Source: JABCZS01 sp041660525
GTDB taxonomy: Bacteria > Pseudomonadota > Gammaproteobacteria > JABCZS01
NCBI GenBank assembly: GCA_041660525.1
Contig: JBAZWD010000004.1
Span: 107,451-171,450 of the forward strand
Reading direction: 5' to 3'
DNA length: 64,000 bases
Shown one piece after another: positions 63,256 to 64,000 of the stretch. Numbering within the stretch: position 1 is the first letter of the stretch; each line of letters opens with the position of its first letter. The position numbers and the translations under genes are program-made. The notes below the pieces were generated by a model, which worked only from the letters and a program-made list of their open reading frames with translations, was not told the origin of the DNA and did no database searches.

Positions 63256-64000
63256 ATGGATTTTCTCGTTAAAAACACTACAGCTTATAGCGAACAAACT
63301 GACGCCCTGGTCTTGCCCGTTTTTACCAACGGCGATAAGCTCGATAACCCTTTTTTAAGTAAAATACAAAAAACCGGCGATATGACCGGCAAATTCAAAC
63401 AAACACTGCTTTTACACGATGTGCCTGGAATTAAGGCCAAACGGGTATTGCTTTTAGGCTGTGGCAAAAAAGATGAGCTCACAGAAACTAAATACCAAGA
63501 TTTAATTAATTGCATGACCACCACTTTACAACAAACAGCAACGCAAACAGTTGTCTGTTTATTACCTAGCGTTGCTTGCAAAAATAGATCCTTAGCCTGG
63601 AAAATACGCCACGTTATTATTCATGCCAGTGCCGCGTTATATCAATTTACACAATTTAAAAGTAAAAAAGATGCGCCAGAAAATTCTTTAAAGAGTATGA
63701 CTTTTTTAGCAGATAAATCTGCTGCCGTGACTGCCGCCATTAAAGAAGGCATGGCCATTGCACGTGCAATGAATGTGGCTCGCGATTTAGAAAATACGCC
63801 TGCTAATATTTGCACGCCAAAATATATTGCGAAAGCAGCAACCGCTTGGGCGAAAAAACATAAAGCTGTAAAATGTACTGTACTAGGCGAAAAAGAAATG
63901 GCGAAATTAGGCATGGGCGCTATTTTGGCCGTAGGACGTGGTAGCGAGAATGAATCACAATTAATTGTTTTAGAATATAACGGCGGCAAAAAACGCAAAA
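63256..64000 (+). CDS. pepA: Leucyl aminopeptidase (N-terminal part, runs off the window)
   Basis: The frame is open from ATG 63256 (MDFLVKNTTAYSEQTDALVL) to the window end, 248 codons. It has the N-terminal regulatory domain (RVLLLGCGKKDELT) and the start of the peptidase domain (GMAIARAMNVARDLENTPAN, ICTPKYIA, LGMGAILAVGRGSENESQLI). The metal-binding catalytic part lies beyond the edge. AGGGAG precedes the ATG. Divergent from lptF-lptG. Confidence 0.95.
   Translation, partial: MDFLVKNTTAYSEQTDALVLPVFTNGDKLDNPFLSKIQKTGDMTGKFKQTLLLHDVPGIKAKRVLLLGCGKKDELTETKYQDLINCMTTTLQQTATQTVVCLLPSVACKNRSLAWKIRHVIIHASAALYQFTQFKSKKDAPENSLKSMTFLADKSAAVTAAIKEGMAIARAMNVARDLENTPANICTPKYIAKAATAWAKKHKAVKCTVLGEKEMAKLGMGAILAVGRGSENESQLIVLEYNGGKKRK

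Noticed and set aside
63198..63278. Longer LptF N-terminus
   Set aside because: It would overlap the divergent pepA start and is unlike LptF proteins.
63285..63998. Minus-strand ORFs opposite the window end
   Set aside because: Shadows of pepA, whose plus-strand frame is open from 63256 to the edge.

Overview
The window (about 38% GC by eye) looks like the chromosome of a host-associated gammaproteobacterium near the Legionellales/Coxiellaceae. The reasons are a Legionella-type major outer membrane protein, a tRNA-Tyr/Gly/Thr-tuf-tRNA-Trp cluster, a dacA-lipB pair, lptF-lptG next to pepA, and several large proteins of no family I recognise. No genus is assigned.

Region 1 (1-12.6 kb) is a complete type I-E CRISPR-Cas locus read leftward: cas3, then cse1-cse2-cas7e-cas5e-cas6e-cas1-cas2, a short leader, and an array of 62 repeats and 61 spacers whose old end is at position 47. 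The cas3-cse1 intergenic region (9600-9866) holds what I consider the main discovery. Two degenerate CRISPR repeats sit exactly 61 bp apart and enclose one 32-nt pseudo-spacer, transcribed toward cas3 from a recognisable promoter. The first 11 nt of the pseudo-spacer match a site 36 bp upstream that has an ATG PAM. That site overlaps both the RNA's own -10 box and the edge of the -35 box of a strong opposing promoter. The opposing promoter drives a previously unlisted 43-codon ORF and then the Cascade operon. This resembles a CreA/CreTA-type or Cas-regulating crRNA-like circuit.

Region 2 (12.7-19.1 kb) holds single genes: a lipocalin-like protein, DinB, an ATPase preceded by a 92-bp perfect inverted-repeat element, an aldo/keto reductase, a secreted three-repeat protein and the MOMP-like porin. 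Region 3 (19.2-24.0 kb) is a sugar-acid catabolic cluster (SDR, enolase-superfamily dehydratase, amidohydrolase, class II aldolase) with a divergent FAD amine oxidase; REP-like motifs border it. Region 4 (24.15-29.31 kb) is a 5-kb integrative element in the tRNA-Trp gene, with 55-bp att repeats, integrase, HTH protein, YhcG-type nuclease and cargo.

Region 5 (29.3-50.2 kb) starts with tuf and four tRNAs and then becomes accessory. It holds a MATE transporter ending in a CaaX-like tetrapeptide, two adjacent phosphorelay proteins with complementary missing parts, a third histidine kinase, three large modular paralogous proteins, a LuxR regulator with a duplicated 3' remnant, pseudogenes, and an aminotransferase with a coiled-coil tail. 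Region 6 (50.5-64 kb) is mostly housekeeping (dacA, lipB, pdxH, rlmB, rnr, lptG, lptF, pepA), with a divergent photolyase, a pentapeptide-repeat protein and two unknown helical-repeat proteins between.
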